The notes below the pieces were generated by a model. It saw nothing but the letters and a program-made list of their open reading frames with translations. It was not told the origin of the DNA and did not search any database. A program made the position numbers and the translations under genes. Shown here piece by piece: positions 47,600-59,202 of a stretch of 64,000 bases of DNA. Origin of the DNA: an uncultured Actinomycetes bacterium (GTDB lineage: Bacteria; Actinomycetota; Actinomycetes; Nanopelagicales; Nanopelagicaceae); NCBI GenBank assembly GCA_903827945.1, contig CAIKKN010000029.1:1-64000 (forward strand), read 5' to 3'. The stretch's first letter is position 1. Each line of letters opens with the position of its first letter.

Positions 47600-49828
47600 A
47601 TGAATAGCCAGAGCTCTCCGCTTGATAAGCCCCTCAAAGGGGTAATCGGGGATAGGACCGCTGCCGTCTTTGAAAAGGCCTTTGGCTATACCAGCGCAGG
47701 TGACCTCTTGCGTCACTACCCCCGCCGCTATGTCATGCGCGGTGAGCTAACCGATATCACCGAGCTCAAAGAGGGTGATGAAGCTACGGTTATTGCTGAT
47801 ATCAAGAAGGTAAACCTGCGAAGAGCCACAGGGCGAGTTATTTTGGAAGTCATCATCACCGATGGCGTCGCCGAAATGTCACTCACCTTCTTTAATCAGG
47901 CTTGGCGCGAGAAACAACTCAAAGTTGGAATGCGCGGAATGTTCGCTGGAAAAGTAGGAGTCTTTAATAACAAGCGCCAGTTGTCTCACCCAGATTATGA
48001 AATATTGCCAGAGGGTGGAGATGAAGAGGAAGCCACAGCGGCATTTGCCGGCAAGGCCCTCCCGCTTTACCCAGCTACTTCTAAATTGCCATCGTGGAAA
48101 ATTGCTCAGTCAATAGAAGTGGCGCTTCATTCGATTGACGAGCTCGCTGATCCGATTCCGCCGGAGATATTGGAAAAGTTTCACTACCCAACTCTGGCTC
48201 AAGCCTTTCATTCCATTCATCAACCTTCTACGCGAGATGAGGCTGACGTTGCTCGGGTTCGTCTGACTTTCGATGAAGCACTTTTGTTACAACTGTTACT
48301 AGCGCAGCGAAAAGCTGAACTGCGCTCGCTTCCAACCGTTGCTCGCCCAGTAAGGCAAGGCGGACTTGTCAGCGAATTCGAAGCGCGCTTGCCCTTCACA
48401 TACACCGATGGGCAAAAGGAAGTCTCTGCCGAAATAGAAGCAGACATGAATCAAACCCACCCGATGCATCGCTTACTTCAAGGTGAAGTTGGTTCAGGAA
48501 AAACAGTCGTGGCTCTTCGCGCGATGCTGGCGACAGTAGATACCGGCGGACAAGCCGCGCTTCTTGCCCCAACTGAAGTTCTTGCAATTCAACATTTCTC
48601 TACTATCAATCGAATACTTGGTCCACTTGCATCTGCTGGAACACTCGGCGGAAGTGAAAATGGAACGCGCGTTGCTTTGCTCACTGGTTCCATGAGCGCG
48701 GCAACAAAAAGAGAAGTACTTGCGGAGATTGCCTCAGGAAGCGCCGGAATTGTTATCGGAACTCATGCTCTTTTGAGCCAAGGTGTCGAATTTAATGATC
48801 TGGGACTTGTTGTAGTAGATGAGCAACATCGATTCGGAGTTGAACAGCGCGATTCATTGCGGGCAAAAGCAAAAGCAAATCAGCCTCCTCATCTACTTGT
48901 AATGACAGCGACTCCAATTCCCAGAACGGTTGCAATGACAGTGTTCGGAGACCTTGATGTCTCAACTCTGCGACAGCTTCCCTCTGGAAGACCAGTTATC
49001 ACTTCACATTTAGTTCCCGCTCTAGATAAGCCACACTTTCTTGAGCGAGCTTGGGAACGTATTCGCGAAGAAGTGGCGAAAGGTCACCAGGCATATGTAG
49101 TGGCGCCCCGAATCTCTTCGACAGAGATTGAGGAAGGAGCTAATGTAATTACTGCCCGCGATAGAGAAGTTGCTGCTGCAATGGGGGTTTTGTTAGAAGA
49201 GCCGGCCGATCCAAAGACGATGGCAGCGGTTGAGGAGTTGACACCGCAATTAGCACTTGGAGCGCTTAAAGGGTTGAAAGTTGCGCCACTTCATGGACGA
49301 CAAAGCTCTGAATTAAAAGATGAAACGATGCGAGCTTTCTCGGATGGAAAAATTGATGTTCTTGTGAGCACAACCGTTATTGAAGTTGGCGTCGACGTTC
49401 CTAACGCCTCTGTGATGGTTATCATGAATGCTGATCGATTTGGCGTCTCACAACTTCATCAACTTCGCGGGCGAGTAGGACGTGGAAAAGTTCCTGGACT
49501 TTGTCTATTTGTTACTGAGGCCCCAGAGGAATCAAAGGCAATTGAGAGACTCACTGCCGTAACTAATACATTGGATGGCTTTGAACTGTCGCGCATTGAT
49601 TTAGAGCAGAGAAGTGAAGGTGACATCTTAGGAAAAGCTCAATCCGGTACAAAGTCCCAACTTCGGCTATTGAGAGTGCTCAGGGATGAGCCACTCATTA
49701 TCGAGGCAAGGGAAGTTGCAACTGCAATGATTGAAGTTGACCCCGAACTAAAGAATTCACCACACTTAGCGCTTGAAGTGAAAGCACTTCGCGAAGAAGA
49801 AGCTGCCGCTTTTCTTGATAAGGGATAG
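47600..49828 (+). CDS. recG: ATP-dependent DNA helicase RecG
   Basis: 742 residues. N-terminal wedge domain with OB fold (about 55-150), Walker A GEVGSGKTVVA (about 297), DEQH motif in VVDEQHRFGVEQRD, motif III MTATPIPRT, and the C-terminal helicase motifs including HQLRGRVGRG. Remodels stalled replication forks and Holliday junctions. Divergent from rpmB with a 100-bp spacer. Confidence 0.95.
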   Translation: MNSQSSPLDKPLKGVIGDRTAAVFEKAFGYTSAGDLLRHYPRRYVMRGELTDITELKEGDEATVIADIKKVNLRRATGRVILEVIITDGVAEMSLTFFNQAWREKQLKVGMRGMFAGKVGVFNNKRQLSHPDYEILPEGGDEEEATAAFAGKALPLYPATSKLPSWKIAQSIEVALHSIDELADPIPPEILEKFHYPTLAQAFHSIHQPSTRDEADVARVRLTFDEALLLQLLLAQRKAELRSLPTVARPVRQGGLVSEFEARLPFTYTDGQKEVSAEIEADMNQTHPMHRLLQGEVGSGKTVVALRAMLATVDTGGQAALLAPTEVLAIQHFSTINRILGPLASAGTLGGSENGTRVALLTGSMSAATKREVLAEIASGSAGIVIGTHALLSQGVEFNDLGLVVVDEQHRFGVEQRDSLRAKAKANQPPHLLVMTATPIPRTVAMTVFGDLDVSTLRQLPSGRPVITSHLVPALDKPHFLERAWERIREEVAKGHQAYVVAPRISSTEIEEGANVITARDREVAAAMGVLLEEPADPKTMAAVEELTPQLALGALKGLKVAPLHGRQSSELKDETMRAFSDGKIDVLVSTTVIEVGVDVPNASVMVIMNADRFGVSQLHQLRGRVGRGKVPGLCLFVTEAPEESKAIERLTAVTNTLDGFELSRIDLEQRSEGDILGKAQSGTKSQLRLLRVLRDEPLIIEAREVATAMIEVDPELKNSPHLALEVKALREEEAAAFLDKG

Positions 49829-49833
49829 GTTTA

Positions 49834-50406
49834 ATGAGAATAATTTCTGGAAGTGCTAAAGGGAAGAAGCTTTTTTCACCTGACGATGATCGAGTCCGAC
49901 CAACATCGGATCGAGCACGCGAAGGGCTTTTCTCCTCGCTGGAATCTGCATTTGGAGATTTTTCCAAACTATTTTTTCTCGATCTCTTTGCGGGAACAGG
50001 CGCAGTAGGGGTGGAAGCGCTCTCGCGCGGGGCTGAAGTAGTGCATTCTGTCGAGGCAGAGGTAGGCGATTTGGCTTCGCGCAATTTCGAGCTGGTTACA
50101 AACGCGGTTGGAAAATTTTCAGTGTACAAAAATCAAGCTAAAAGATTTCTTGAGTCAGATCATGCGCTTTGCTATGACATAATTTTCATGGATCCTCCAT
50201 ATGAAATTTCAAATGAAGATATAACTGAGTTGCTCATGATTATCAACGAGAGAAAATTGATTCAGCCACGAGGAATGATCACGATTGAACGCAGGTCAAA
50301 AAATAAGCCCTTTGACTGGCCGCAAGGCATGAGTTGTGAAAAAGTACGCTCATATGGGCAGGGAAGCATGTTCTATGGCGGTTACTCTGCTAGCGTTTTA
50401 CCGTGA
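49834..50406 (+). CDS. rsmD: 16S rRNA (guanine966-N2)-methyltransferase
   Basis: 190 residues. The SAM motif is FLDLFAGTGAVGVEALSRGA (about 49-68) and the catalytic NPPY-type motif appears as MDPPYE (about 120). Methylates G966 of 16S rRNA. Coupled to recG (5 bp) and coaD (GTGA overlap). Standard recG-rsmD-coaD order. Confidence 0.93.
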   Translation: MRIISGSAKGKKLFSPDDDRVRPTSDRAREGLFSSLESAFGDFSKLFFLDLFAGTGAVGVEALSRGAEVVHSVEAEVGDLASRNFELVTNAVGKFSVYKNQAKRFLESDHALCYDIIFMDPPYEISNEDITELLMIINERKLIQPRGMITIERRSKNKPFDWPQGMSCEKVRSYGQGSMFYGGYSASVLP

Positions 50407-50888
50407 AGAAAGTAGTTTCCCCCGGATCCTTTGATCCCATAACTTTCGGGCATCTCGATATCATCAAGCGCGCTAGTTCACTTTTTGATGAAGTTGTCGT
50501 GGCAGTACTTGTGAACAAAACAAAGAAGTCCTTATTCACAGTCGATGAGCGAATGGAAATGATTCGTGAAGTCACAAGTGAATATCAGAATGTCACAGTG
50601 GCTTCCTGGTCGGGGCTTTTGGTGGATTACTGCGAAGCAAATGATATTCAAGCAATCGTAAAAGGGTTAAGAGCCGTAACCGACTTTGATTATGAACTTC
50701 AAATGTCCCAAATGAATTTACAACTAAAGGGAGTAGAGACCCTCTTTATGTCCACGGCTCCTGCTTACTCTTTTCTTTCCTCTTCCTTGGTGAAAGAAAT
50801 TGCAGCCTACGACGGAGATATTTCAGGATATGTACCTGCCCAACTCGTCGAGCGCGTTAAAAATGCGCTTAACAACCTTAACAAATAA
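50403..50888 (+). CDS. coaD: Phosphopantetheine adenylyltransferase
   Basis: 161 residues. The nucleotide-binding (T/H)xGH motif is SPGSFDPITFGHLDII (5-20) and the C-terminal SSSLVKEI is visible. Transfers AMP to 4'-phosphopantetheine to form dephospho-CoA. It starts with GTG overlapping the rsmD stop. Length matches the family. Confidence 0.95.
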   Translation: MKKVVSPGSFDPITFGHLDIIKRASSLFDEVVVAVLVNKTKKSLFTVDERMEMIREVTSEYQNVTVASWSGLLVDYCEANDIQAIVKGLRAVTDFDYELQMSQMNLQLKGVETLFMSTAPAYSFLSSSLVKEIAAYDGDISGYVPAQLVERVKNALNNLNK

Positions 50889-50903
50889 AGCAAAGAGGAT
50901 CAG

Positions 50904-51398
50904 ATGAGCGAAGAGAATCAATTTATAGTTACAGAACGCGTACAAAGTGCAATCACTATGGTGGAGGAAGCCCGTGGCGTTCCGCTATCAGCAAGTTGTG
51001 TTGTTCACCGTGGGGAACTCTTGGAGATATTGGACCAAGCTCGCGTTGCACTCCCATCAGATTTACAGAGTGCACATCAAATTCTGCTGACACGAGATTC
51101 CATCATCGAAGAAGCGCAGGCAACTGCCGATCAATTAATCATTCTTGCGCGCGAAGAAGTGGCAGAACTTGTTGAGCAGACCCAAATAGTGGCAGCAGCC
51201 CACAAGGAAGCTGCGAAGATTATGGCCGAAGTTGAAGCTGAAGCAAAAAGCGAGCGCGAAGAGATAGAGGCTTACATAGATTCACGGCTTGCAACTCTTG
51301 AAGTCATCCTCAATAAGACACTTGATGTTGTGCAACGAGGGCGCGATAAGCTGCAGGGCGTTGAAGACAAGCACGTACTTTCTGAATTGAGTGAATGA
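50904..51398 (+). CDS. sepIVA: SepIVA/DivIVA-like coiled-coil protein
   Basis: 164 residues, mostly charged coiled coil (EEAQATADQLIILAREEVAELVEQ ... EREEIEAYIDSRLATLEV, about 60-150) after a DivIVA-like N-terminus. No membrane segment. The neighbours DUF177, rpmF and rnc match the position of mycobacterial SepIVA (Rv2927c), needed for septation and cell-wall synthesis, so this is probably its orthologue (inference from order and shape). ATG behind GAGG. Confidence 0.75.
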   Translation: MSEENQFIVTERVQSAITMVEEARGVPLSASCVVHRGELLEILDQARVALPSDLQSAHQILLTRDSIIEEAQATADQLIILAREEVAELVEQTQIVAAAHKEAAKIMAEVEAEAKSEREEIEAYIDSRLATLEVILNKTLDVVQRGRDKLQGVEDKHVLSELSE

Positions 51399-51970
51399 GT
51401 ATGAATTCCCATCACGGCCCGTTCTACTTTAATTGCATAGATTTACCTCGTCGCGCAGGTGAAATGAAAGAGTATGAATTAACTTTTGATACTCATGAAC
51501 GCGTCGGAACTCCCGTACTTGGAGTGGAGAGCGATGAGCCGATTGATGTTGATCTTCGTATCCAATCAGTGAGCGAAGGCGTTCTTGCCTCTGGAACCGT
51601 CATCGCAACCGTTACTGGGGATTGCACTCGATGCCTGACGGCAATCGAGCTTGATGTGGAGCAGACATTTACCGAGCTCTATCGCTATGAGTCGGAGAAG
51701 AAGAGCCATAAAAAGGCGAAAGAAATTGAAGTTCTTGATGAGGATGAAGACCTTCACATGGATGGGGATTTCATTGATTTGGAGTTCGCCGTGCGCGATG
51801 CCTTGTTGCTCGACCTTCCTATTAATCCTCTGTGCTCCCCAGATTGCGAGGGCCTCTGCCCGGATTGTGGAGTACGAATGGCTGACTTGCCGGAGGATCA
51901 TTTCCACGAAAACCACGATATTCGCTGGGCTGGCCTTGAGGGCTGGAGCGGGGAAGAAAGCCCGAAGTAA
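51395..51970 (+). CDS. DUF177 (YceD) family protein
   Basis: 191 residues. The family motif TGDCTRCLTAIE and the C-terminal zinc-type cysteines (CSPDCEGLCPDCG) are visible. Linked to ribosome or 23S rRNA assembly in other bacteria; it accompanies rpmF almost everywhere. Overlaps the upstream gene by 4 bp (ATGA); ATG 51401 is an alternative. Acidic middle part. Confidence 0.9.
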   Translation: MSMNSHHGPFYFNCIDLPRRAGEMKEYELTFDTHERVGTPVLGVESDEPIDVDLRIQSVSEGVLASGTVIATVTGDCTRCLTAIELDVEQTFTELYRYESEKKSHKKAKEIEVLDEDEDLHMDGDFIDLEFAVRDALLLDLPINPLCSPDCEGLCPDCGVRMADLPEDHFHENHDIRWAGLEGWSGEESPK

Positions 51971-52086
51971 GGCGATTTCCCTATTTCAGCCCTTTCGGCC
52001 ATAATTGCGCCATCCTTATTAAAGGTAATTCAGGGTAATTGAGGTTTAACAACGTCTCAGTGACGTTTTGATAAAAGGGGAAGACC

Positions 52087-52260
52087 ATGCCAGTACCAAA
52101 GCGGAAGATGTCTCGTTCGCGTACCCGCTCACGCCGTAGCGCATGGAAAACAACTCCTGCTGCCCTTGCAAATTGTGGTCAGTGCCAACAGCCTAAGTTG
52201 CAGCACACAGCTTGCCCAACCTGCGGTACTTATAACCGTCGTCAGGTTTTAGCTGTCTGA
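52087..52260 (+). CDS. rpmF: 50S ribosomal protein L32
   Basis: 57 residues: MPVPKRKMSRSRTRSRR-type start, and a CxxC...CxxC zinc ribbon (CGQCQ and CPTCG). Too short to pass many length filters. AGGGG precedes the ATG by about 7 bp. Sits between DUF177 and rnc as usual. Confidence 0.96.
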   Translation: MPVPKRKMSRSRTRSRRSAWKTTPAALANCGQCQQPKLQHTACPTCGTYNRRQVLAV

Positions 52261-52273
52261 TCGCAGATTTGAT

Positions 52274-52951
52274 ATGTACGAGACCCTCACCGGAGCGCTC
52301 GGTATATCCGTTCAACCAGATTTACTCCAACTCGCTTTTACGCATCGCTCGTATGCTTATGAGAGCGGGGGAATTCCAACAAACGAACGCCTTGAATTCT
52401 TGGGCGATAGTGTCCTTGGATTACTCATCACAGAAGAGCTTTACACGCAATTTCCAGATTTTGATGAGAGCAAACTTTCGCCCATTCGCTCAGGTGTTGT
52501 AAATACACGCGCGCTTGCAAATATTGCTCGCTCATTAGAGATTGCACCATTTTTAAGAATTGGAAAAGGCGAAGAGGCCACAGGTGGTCGAGATAAGAAT
52601 TCAATTCTTGCTGATGCCCTTGAAGCCCTCGTTGGAGTTATTTATGTCCAATACGGCTTTGAAAAAACTTCTGAAGTAGTTTTGAAATGGTTCGAAACGA
52701 TGATTGATGAAGCAAGCAAAGCTGGCGCAACACTTGATGGAAAAACAGCGCTTCAGGAAATCGCAGCTTCACGCGGCCTTACATCACCTGAGTATGAGAT
52801 TGAAGAGTCCGGTCCTGATCACGATAAAAGTTTTAGCGCAGCAGCAATAATCGGTGGCGAAAAATTCGCAGTTGGACACGGAAAGAGTAAGCGAGAAGCC
52901 GAACAAGTCGCCGCAAAGTTGGCATACGAAGAAATAAACTCTCGACCTTAA
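52274..52951 (+). CDS. rnc: Ribonuclease III
   Basis: 225 residues. The catalytic NERLEFLGDSVLGLL motif (about 36-50) and the second acidic cluster DALEALVG are visible, followed by a C-terminal double-stranded RNA binding domain (about 150-222). Cleaves double-stranded rRNA precursors. It starts 13 bp after rpmF. The mutM gene normally found between rnc and smc is absent. Confidence 0.96.
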   Translation: MYETLTGALGISVQPDLLQLAFTHRSYAYESGGIPTNERLEFLGDSVLGLLITEELYTQFPDFDESKLSPIRSGVVNTRALANIARSLEIAPFLRIGKGEEATGGRDKNSILADALEALVGVIYVQYGFEKTSEVVLKWFETMIDEASKAGATLDGKTALQEIAASRGLTSPEYEIEESGPDHDKSFSAAAIIGGEKFAVGHGKSKREAEQVAAKLAYEEINSRP

Positions 52952-53023
52952 CTGCAGGCTTCTCTCCTTCAAAGGTGACCTGAAATGGCGGGAATGTTAG
53001 GTCTAAGCCGATAGGTTTTCCCC

Positions 53024-56000
53024 GTGTATTTGAAGAGCGTAACCCTCAAAGGCTTCAAATCCTTCGCCTCGAGCACCCAGCTTAATTTCGAGCGAGGGAT
53101 TACTTGCGTTGTTGGGCCAAACGGATCTGGAAAATCAAACGTAGTGGATGCCCTCTCGTGGGTTATGGGAGAGCAAGGCGCTAAAACTTTGCGCGGCGGA
53201 AAAATGGAAGACGTTATCTTTGCCGGCACAAGTGGTCGAGCTCCGCTCGGTCGTGCTGAAGTTTCCGTAACGATTGATAATGCAGATGGAACTCTTCCCA
53301 TCGAATTTGCTGAAGTGACCATCACAAGAATACTTTTTAGAAACGGCACAAGTGAGTATCAAATAAATGGTTCAACATCCAGGTTGTTAGATATTCAAGA
53401 GCTTCTTAGCGACAGCGGTATTGGTCGAGAGATGCACGTCATCGTGGGGCAAGGTCAACTCGATGCCATCCTTCTTGCCAACCCTGAAGAGCGTAGAGCA
53501 TTTATCGAGGAAGCAGCAGGCGTACTCAAGCATAGAAAGCGTAAAGAGAAAGCGCTTCGCAAGCTTGATTCAATGCAGGCGAACCTGGCACGTATTCAAG
53601 ACCTTACCGTCGAACTTCGTCGCCAACTCAAACCACTCGGCAAGCAAGCAGAAGTTGCTCGCAGAGCTTCCACAATTCAATCTGATGTTCGCGATTCAAG
53701 GTTGCGCCTCTTGGCTGATGATTTGATTCAATTGAAATCACAATTTGACATGGAAGTTGCCGACGAGACAACGCTGCGCACAAGACGTGATGAAGTTGAA
53801 AGACTTCTTCGGGAGTCTCGTGAGCGAGAAGAAGAGTTGGACCGAATTAGCGCTTCTGAAAATCCACTACTTGTTCAGGCGCAAGAAAATTATTACAAAC
53901 TTACTGCCCAGCGGGAGAAATTCCGCGGCGTGCAATCACTTGCTTCCGAGCGCTCACGTTTCCTTTCCGAGGAAATTGATGAGGCAAGAGCTAGTGGGCG
54001 AGATCCAATAGCCATGGATCAAGAAGCCGAAACTCTCAGGGCGCAACAGGGTGAACTTCATTCCAAGCTTCAAGTACATCAATCATTCCTCGCCGCTGTG
54101 ACTGAAGAGCTTCGCCGTTATGAAGCCTCACTTGCTGATGAGGAAAATAAAGTTTCTGCAGCACTTCGAGCAATCGCAGATCAACGCGAAGGCACCGCTC
54201 GCCAAGAAGGTCACATAAACGCTCTTCGTTCACGAATCGATGCAACAAATGCAGAAATTACGCGTTTGACATCGGCGAGAGATGAAGCGCTATCTCGTCT
54301 ACAGCAATTCAAATCCGACTTTGCCCTTCTTGAAAGTGAAATTGCTGGGTTAGATGCATCCGAACCAGATTTGGATGCGCAACACGAACGCTCTAAGCAA
54401 GCGATGCAAGTTGCTATCTCTGAATTTGAAAGTGCCCAAGAAACTGAGCAAGCAGCACAACGCGAACGCTCTGGACTTACTGCGCGTCTTGCCGCCCTTG
54501 AGGAGTCCTTACTTCATCGCGATGGCGGAGAAGCAATCATGTCTGGACGAAGTGGCGCGCAGGTACGTGGCCGTCTCTCATCTTTGATTACAGTTGACTC
54601 AGGATGGGAAGCTGCTGTCGGAGCGGCCCTCGGACCGCTAGCTGATTCAATAGTTGTAGCTGATATGCGCTCTGCAGTGAGCGCCTTAACTCTTCTCAAG
54701 AGTGAATCTGCTGGCCAGTCGGAATTACTTGTTATCGATGGAAATTTAGTTGCATCCTCATTTACAACTCCAAACGGAGCAACGCCGCTGGCCTCACTGA
54801 TTCGCGGGGAGGGTTTAGAAGGCGCTCTTTCTCAACTCCTTTCGCGCTACGTAGCTGTAAGAGATTTAGATGCGGCTCAATCTGTCTTAGCATCTGATCC
54901 AACGCTTATTGCCGTTACCCAAGATGGCGATGTCGTCAGTAGAACTCGCGTTAAGGGTGGGTCAGCCGGCGGTAATAGCGCCATAGAAATTAACGTTCTC
55001 ATCGAACGTACGCGTGAATCACTTTCAGAGAAGAGCGCCCGCTGTGAGAAGCTTGCATTCGAACTCGCAAGGTTGAAAGCAGAAGTAGAGAACAAGACAA
55101 GCTCTTACGACTCAACACTTTCAAAACTCAATGACTCCGATGCTCGCATGTCAGGTCTTGCAGAACAAATGGCAGTAGCAGGACAGAATGTGAAAAGCGC
55201 ACAAGCAGAAGTAGAGCGCTTGAGTGTTTCACTTTCAGAAGCGACCGAGCAACGTACATCTGATGAATCAGATTTAGCCGCCGCTCAATCCCAATTCCAA
55301 TCTCATCAAGCACCAATGGAGCCAGATGTTACGGCTCTAGAAGATCTTCGTGAGAAGGTTTCGGTTGCTCGCACAGCTGAAGTTGAGGCTCGCTTAGAAC
55401 TTCGCACACAGGAGGAGCGCATCACCGCGCTATCGGCTCGTGCTTCGGCTCTTGAAGATGCTGCGCGCAGTGAACGAGAGGGCGCCGAGCGCGCTATCAC
55501 TCGCAGAGAGGCGAGAGCGGTTGCAGCAATGACTGCCCAAGCAACTGCCGATACGGCATACGAAGCTCTCATACAGATTGAAATCTCGATTCAAAAAGCT
55601 CTCTCAGAACGTCAACGACTTGAAGCAGGGCGAACCGACCGAGATGGTGAGATTCTTACTGTTCGCGGCAAGAGTCGAGAACTAACTTCAGAACTTGAAC
55701 AACTCACCTCTTCAGTTCACAGAGATGAAATTGTTCGCGCAGAGCAACGTATGCGCATTGAACAATTGGAAACTCGTGCGGTCGAAGAACTTGGCGTGGA
55801 TGTAACAACACTCGTGAGCGAGTATGGACCAATAAATGATGTTCCAACATTTGTAGAGGACGCGGAAGGAAACTTTGTTCCAGGCGACCTCATTCCATAT
55901 CGCCGAGATCAGCAAGAAAAGCGCCTGGCGCAAGCAGAGAAGTCATTGGTTACCCTCGGAAAAATAAATCCTCTTGCTCTTGAAGAATATTCTGCCCTCG

Positions 56001-56563
56001 AAGAGCGCCTACGTTATTTGGCTGAGCAACTCGAAGATTTGAAGAAGACAAAGCGCGATTTGCTTGACATCATTAAAGAAGTTGATGACAAAGTTGTAGA
56101 AATATTTACTCAGGCCTACCACGATACCGAGAGAGAATTCGTTGGCATTTTTGCGCGTCTATTCCCTGGTGGAGAAGGTCGATTAGTTCTGACAAATCCT
56201 CACGACATGATGTCGACCGGAGTGGATGTCGAAGCTCGCCCTCCAGGAAAGCGTGTCAAGCGTCTTTCACTTCTTTCAGGTGGAGAGCGTTCACTCGTTG
56301 CCGTCGCAATGCTTGTCGCAATCTTCAAAGCACGCCCAAGTCCGTTCTATGTGATGGATGAAGTTGAAGCTGCTCTTGATGATACAAACTTGGGCAGATT
56401 ACTTGGAATTTTCGAGGAACTTCGCGAGAAATCACAATTGATTGTTATTACTCACCAAAAGCGCACAATGGAAATTGCAGATGCACTTTATGGCGTAACT
56501 ATGCGCGGAGATGGTGTCTCAGAAGTCATTTCTCAGCGTTTGCGTGAATCCGAAAACGCCTAA
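53024..56563 (+). CDS. smc: Chromosome partition protein Smc
   Basis: 1179 residues. Walker A GPNGSGKSNVVDAL (about 32-45), two long coiled coils, a hinge domain (about 505-660, GRLSSLITVDSGWEAAVGAALG), the signature motif LLSGGERSLVAVAML and Walker B YVMDEVEAALDD near the C-terminus. Condenses and segregates chromosomes with ScpA/ScpB. The start is GTG. Complete. Confidence 0.97.
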   Translation: MYLKSVTLKGFKSFASSTQLNFERGITCVVGPNGSGKSNVVDALSWVMGEQGAKTLRGGKMEDVIFAGTSGRAPLGRAEVSVTIDNADGTLPIEFAEVTITRILFRNGTSEYQINGSTSRLLDIQELLSDSGIGREMHVIVGQGQLDAILLANPEERRAFIEEAAGVLKHRKRKEKALRKLDSMQANLARIQDLTVELRRQLKPLGKQAEVARRASTIQSDVRDSRLRLLADDLIQLKSQFDMEVADETTLRTRRDEVERLLRESREREEELDRISASENPLLVQAQENYYKLTAQREKFRGVQSLASERSRFLSEEIDEARASGRDPIAMDQEAETLRAQQGELHSKLQVHQSFLAAVTEELRRYEASLADEENKVSAALRAIADQREGTARQEGHINALRSRIDATNAEITRLTSARDEALSRLQQFKSDFALLESEIAGLDASEPDLDAQHERSKQAMQVAISEFESAQETEQAAQRERSGLTARLAALEESLLHRDGGEAIMSGRSGAQVRGRLSSLITVDSGWEAAVGAALGPLADSIVVADMRSAVSALTLLKSESAGQSELLVIDGNLVASSFTTPNGATPLASLIRGEGLEGALSQLLSRYVAVRDLDAAQSVLASDPTLIAVTQDGDVVSRTRVKGGSAGGNSAIEINVLIERTRESLSEKSARCEKLAFELARLKAEVENKTSSYDSTLSKLNDSDARMSGLAEQMAVAGQNVKSAQAEVERLSVSLSEATEQRTSDESDLAAAQSQFQSHQAPMEPDVTALEDLREKVSVARTAEVEARLELRTQEERITALSARASALEDAARSEREGAERAITRREARAVAAMTAQATADTAYEALIQIEISIQKALSERQRLEAGRTDRDGEILTVRGKSRELTSELEQLTSSVHRDEIVRAEQRMRIEQLETRAVEELGVDVTTLVSEYGPINDVPTFVEDAEGNFVPGDLIPYRRDQQEKRLAQAEKSLVTLGKINPLALEEYSALEERLRYLAEQLEDLKKTKRDLLDIIKEVDDKVVEIFTQAYHDTEREFVGIFARLFPGGEGRLVLTNPHDMMSTGVDVEARPPGKRVKRLSLLSGGERSLVAVAMLVAIFKARPSPFYVMDEVEAALDDTNLGRLLGIFEELREKSQLIVITHQKRTMEIADALYGVTMRGDGVSEVISQRLRESENA

Positions 56564-56574
56564 GAGTTCTATCG

Positions 56575-57420
56575 ATGGCGCTTTTTAGCAAACTTTTCAA
56601 CAAACTTCGCGGCGGCGCAAATTTATCCTCCGCCGATTGGAAAGAACTTGAAACATCACTTCTTGAATCGGATTTAGGCGCAGCATTGACGGCAAAAGTA
56701 TTAGAAGCGGCGCGCAAGGAGAGTGGATCGGCAGAGGAGTCAGTTCTGACCACTCTTCGTGGCGCTCTTTCAACATCCGAACGCACGATTTCAAAGAGGG
56801 ATGGACGCCCAACAACTATTTTGGTTGTGGGAGTAAACGGGACCGGCAAGACAACTTCTACAGCGAAGTTAGCGAACTCTTTTAAAAGCGATGGGTCTGA
56901 AGTCTTGATAGCTGCTGCAGATACCTTTCGAGCGGCGGCAACGGAGCAGATTCAAACCTGGGGAGAAAGGTTGGGAATTGACGTTGTGGTTGGCAAGCCG
57001 AATGGCGATCCCGCATCCGTCGCTTTTGACGGTGCAACTCGCGCGGTTTTGGAGAAAACGGATTTTTTTATCGTGGATACCGCAGGGCGCTTGCACACAA
57101 AGCAAGGACTCATGGATGAACTTGGGAAGATACGTCGCGTTATTGAGAAATTAACACCAGTTGATGAAGTGCTCCTAGTTATCGACGCGACCACAGGTCA
57201 AAATGGGATTTCGCAAGCAAATACTTTTCTAGAAGCGGTATCTGTTACAGGCCTCATCTTGACGAAAATGGATGGCTCGGCCAAAGGGGGAGTTGCGCTG
57301 GCTATTGAATCGGGCACCGGAGTCCCTATTAAATACATCGGGACGGGAGAGTCGATTGGCGATTTTGAGCCTTTTGACGCGGAAAGTTTCCTCAAAGGGC
57401 TCATTTCAGAGAATTTGTAG
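56575..57420 (+). CDS. ftsY: Signal recognition particle receptor FtsY
   Basis: 281 residues. NG domain only: VVGVNGTGKTTSTAKLA (G1), DTFRAAATEQI, DTAGR (G3) and TKMDGSAKGG (G4/G5). There is no long acidic A domain such as E. coli has; a short N-terminal amphipathic helix (LFSKLFNKLRGG) may contact the membrane. Receives SRP-ribosome complexes. Follows smc by 11 bp. Confidence 0.95.
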   Translation: MALFSKLFNKLRGGANLSSADWKELETSLLESDLGAALTAKVLEAARKESGSAEESVLTTLRGALSTSERTISKRDGRPTTILVVGVNGTGKTTSTAKLANSFKSDGSEVLIAAADTFRAAATEQIQTWGERLGIDVVVGKPNGDPASVAFDGATRAVLEKTDFFIVDTAGRLHTKQGLMDELGKIRRVIEKLTPVDEVLLVIDATTGQNGISQANTFLEAVSVTGLILTKMDGSAKGGVALAIESGTGVPIKYIGTGESIGDFEPFDAESFLKGLISENL

Positions 57421-57446
57421 CGTTTCCAGGGATTTTTAACAATTCT

Positions 57447-57485
57447 GTAACACACCAGCACCCTTTTCCGTAACGAAACTAACGC
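57447..57485 (+). promoter_or_regulatory. Possible GlnR box upstream of amt
   Basis: GTAAC-n6-GCACC-n7-GTAAC-n6-AACGC resembles the actinobacterial GlnR pattern of GTnAC-n6-GaAAC repeats. It lies about 56 bp before the amt ATG, the expected place for nitrogen control. The second half-sites are poor matches and one spacer is 7 instead of 6. Confidence 0.45.
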
Positions 57486-57540
57486 ATTCTTCGGGCAAGA
57501 ACTCAACGGCGAGCTCCTCTTTTACACATCGGGAGTGAAA

Positions 57541-59189
<1,649 letters not shown>

Positions 59190-59202
59190 GTAAAGTACCC
59201 AT

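Noticed and set aside
47314-47637. Longer L28 frame with upstream start
   Set aside because: L28 begins at GTG 47499 behind GAAGGAG; the extension reaches into recG on the other strand.
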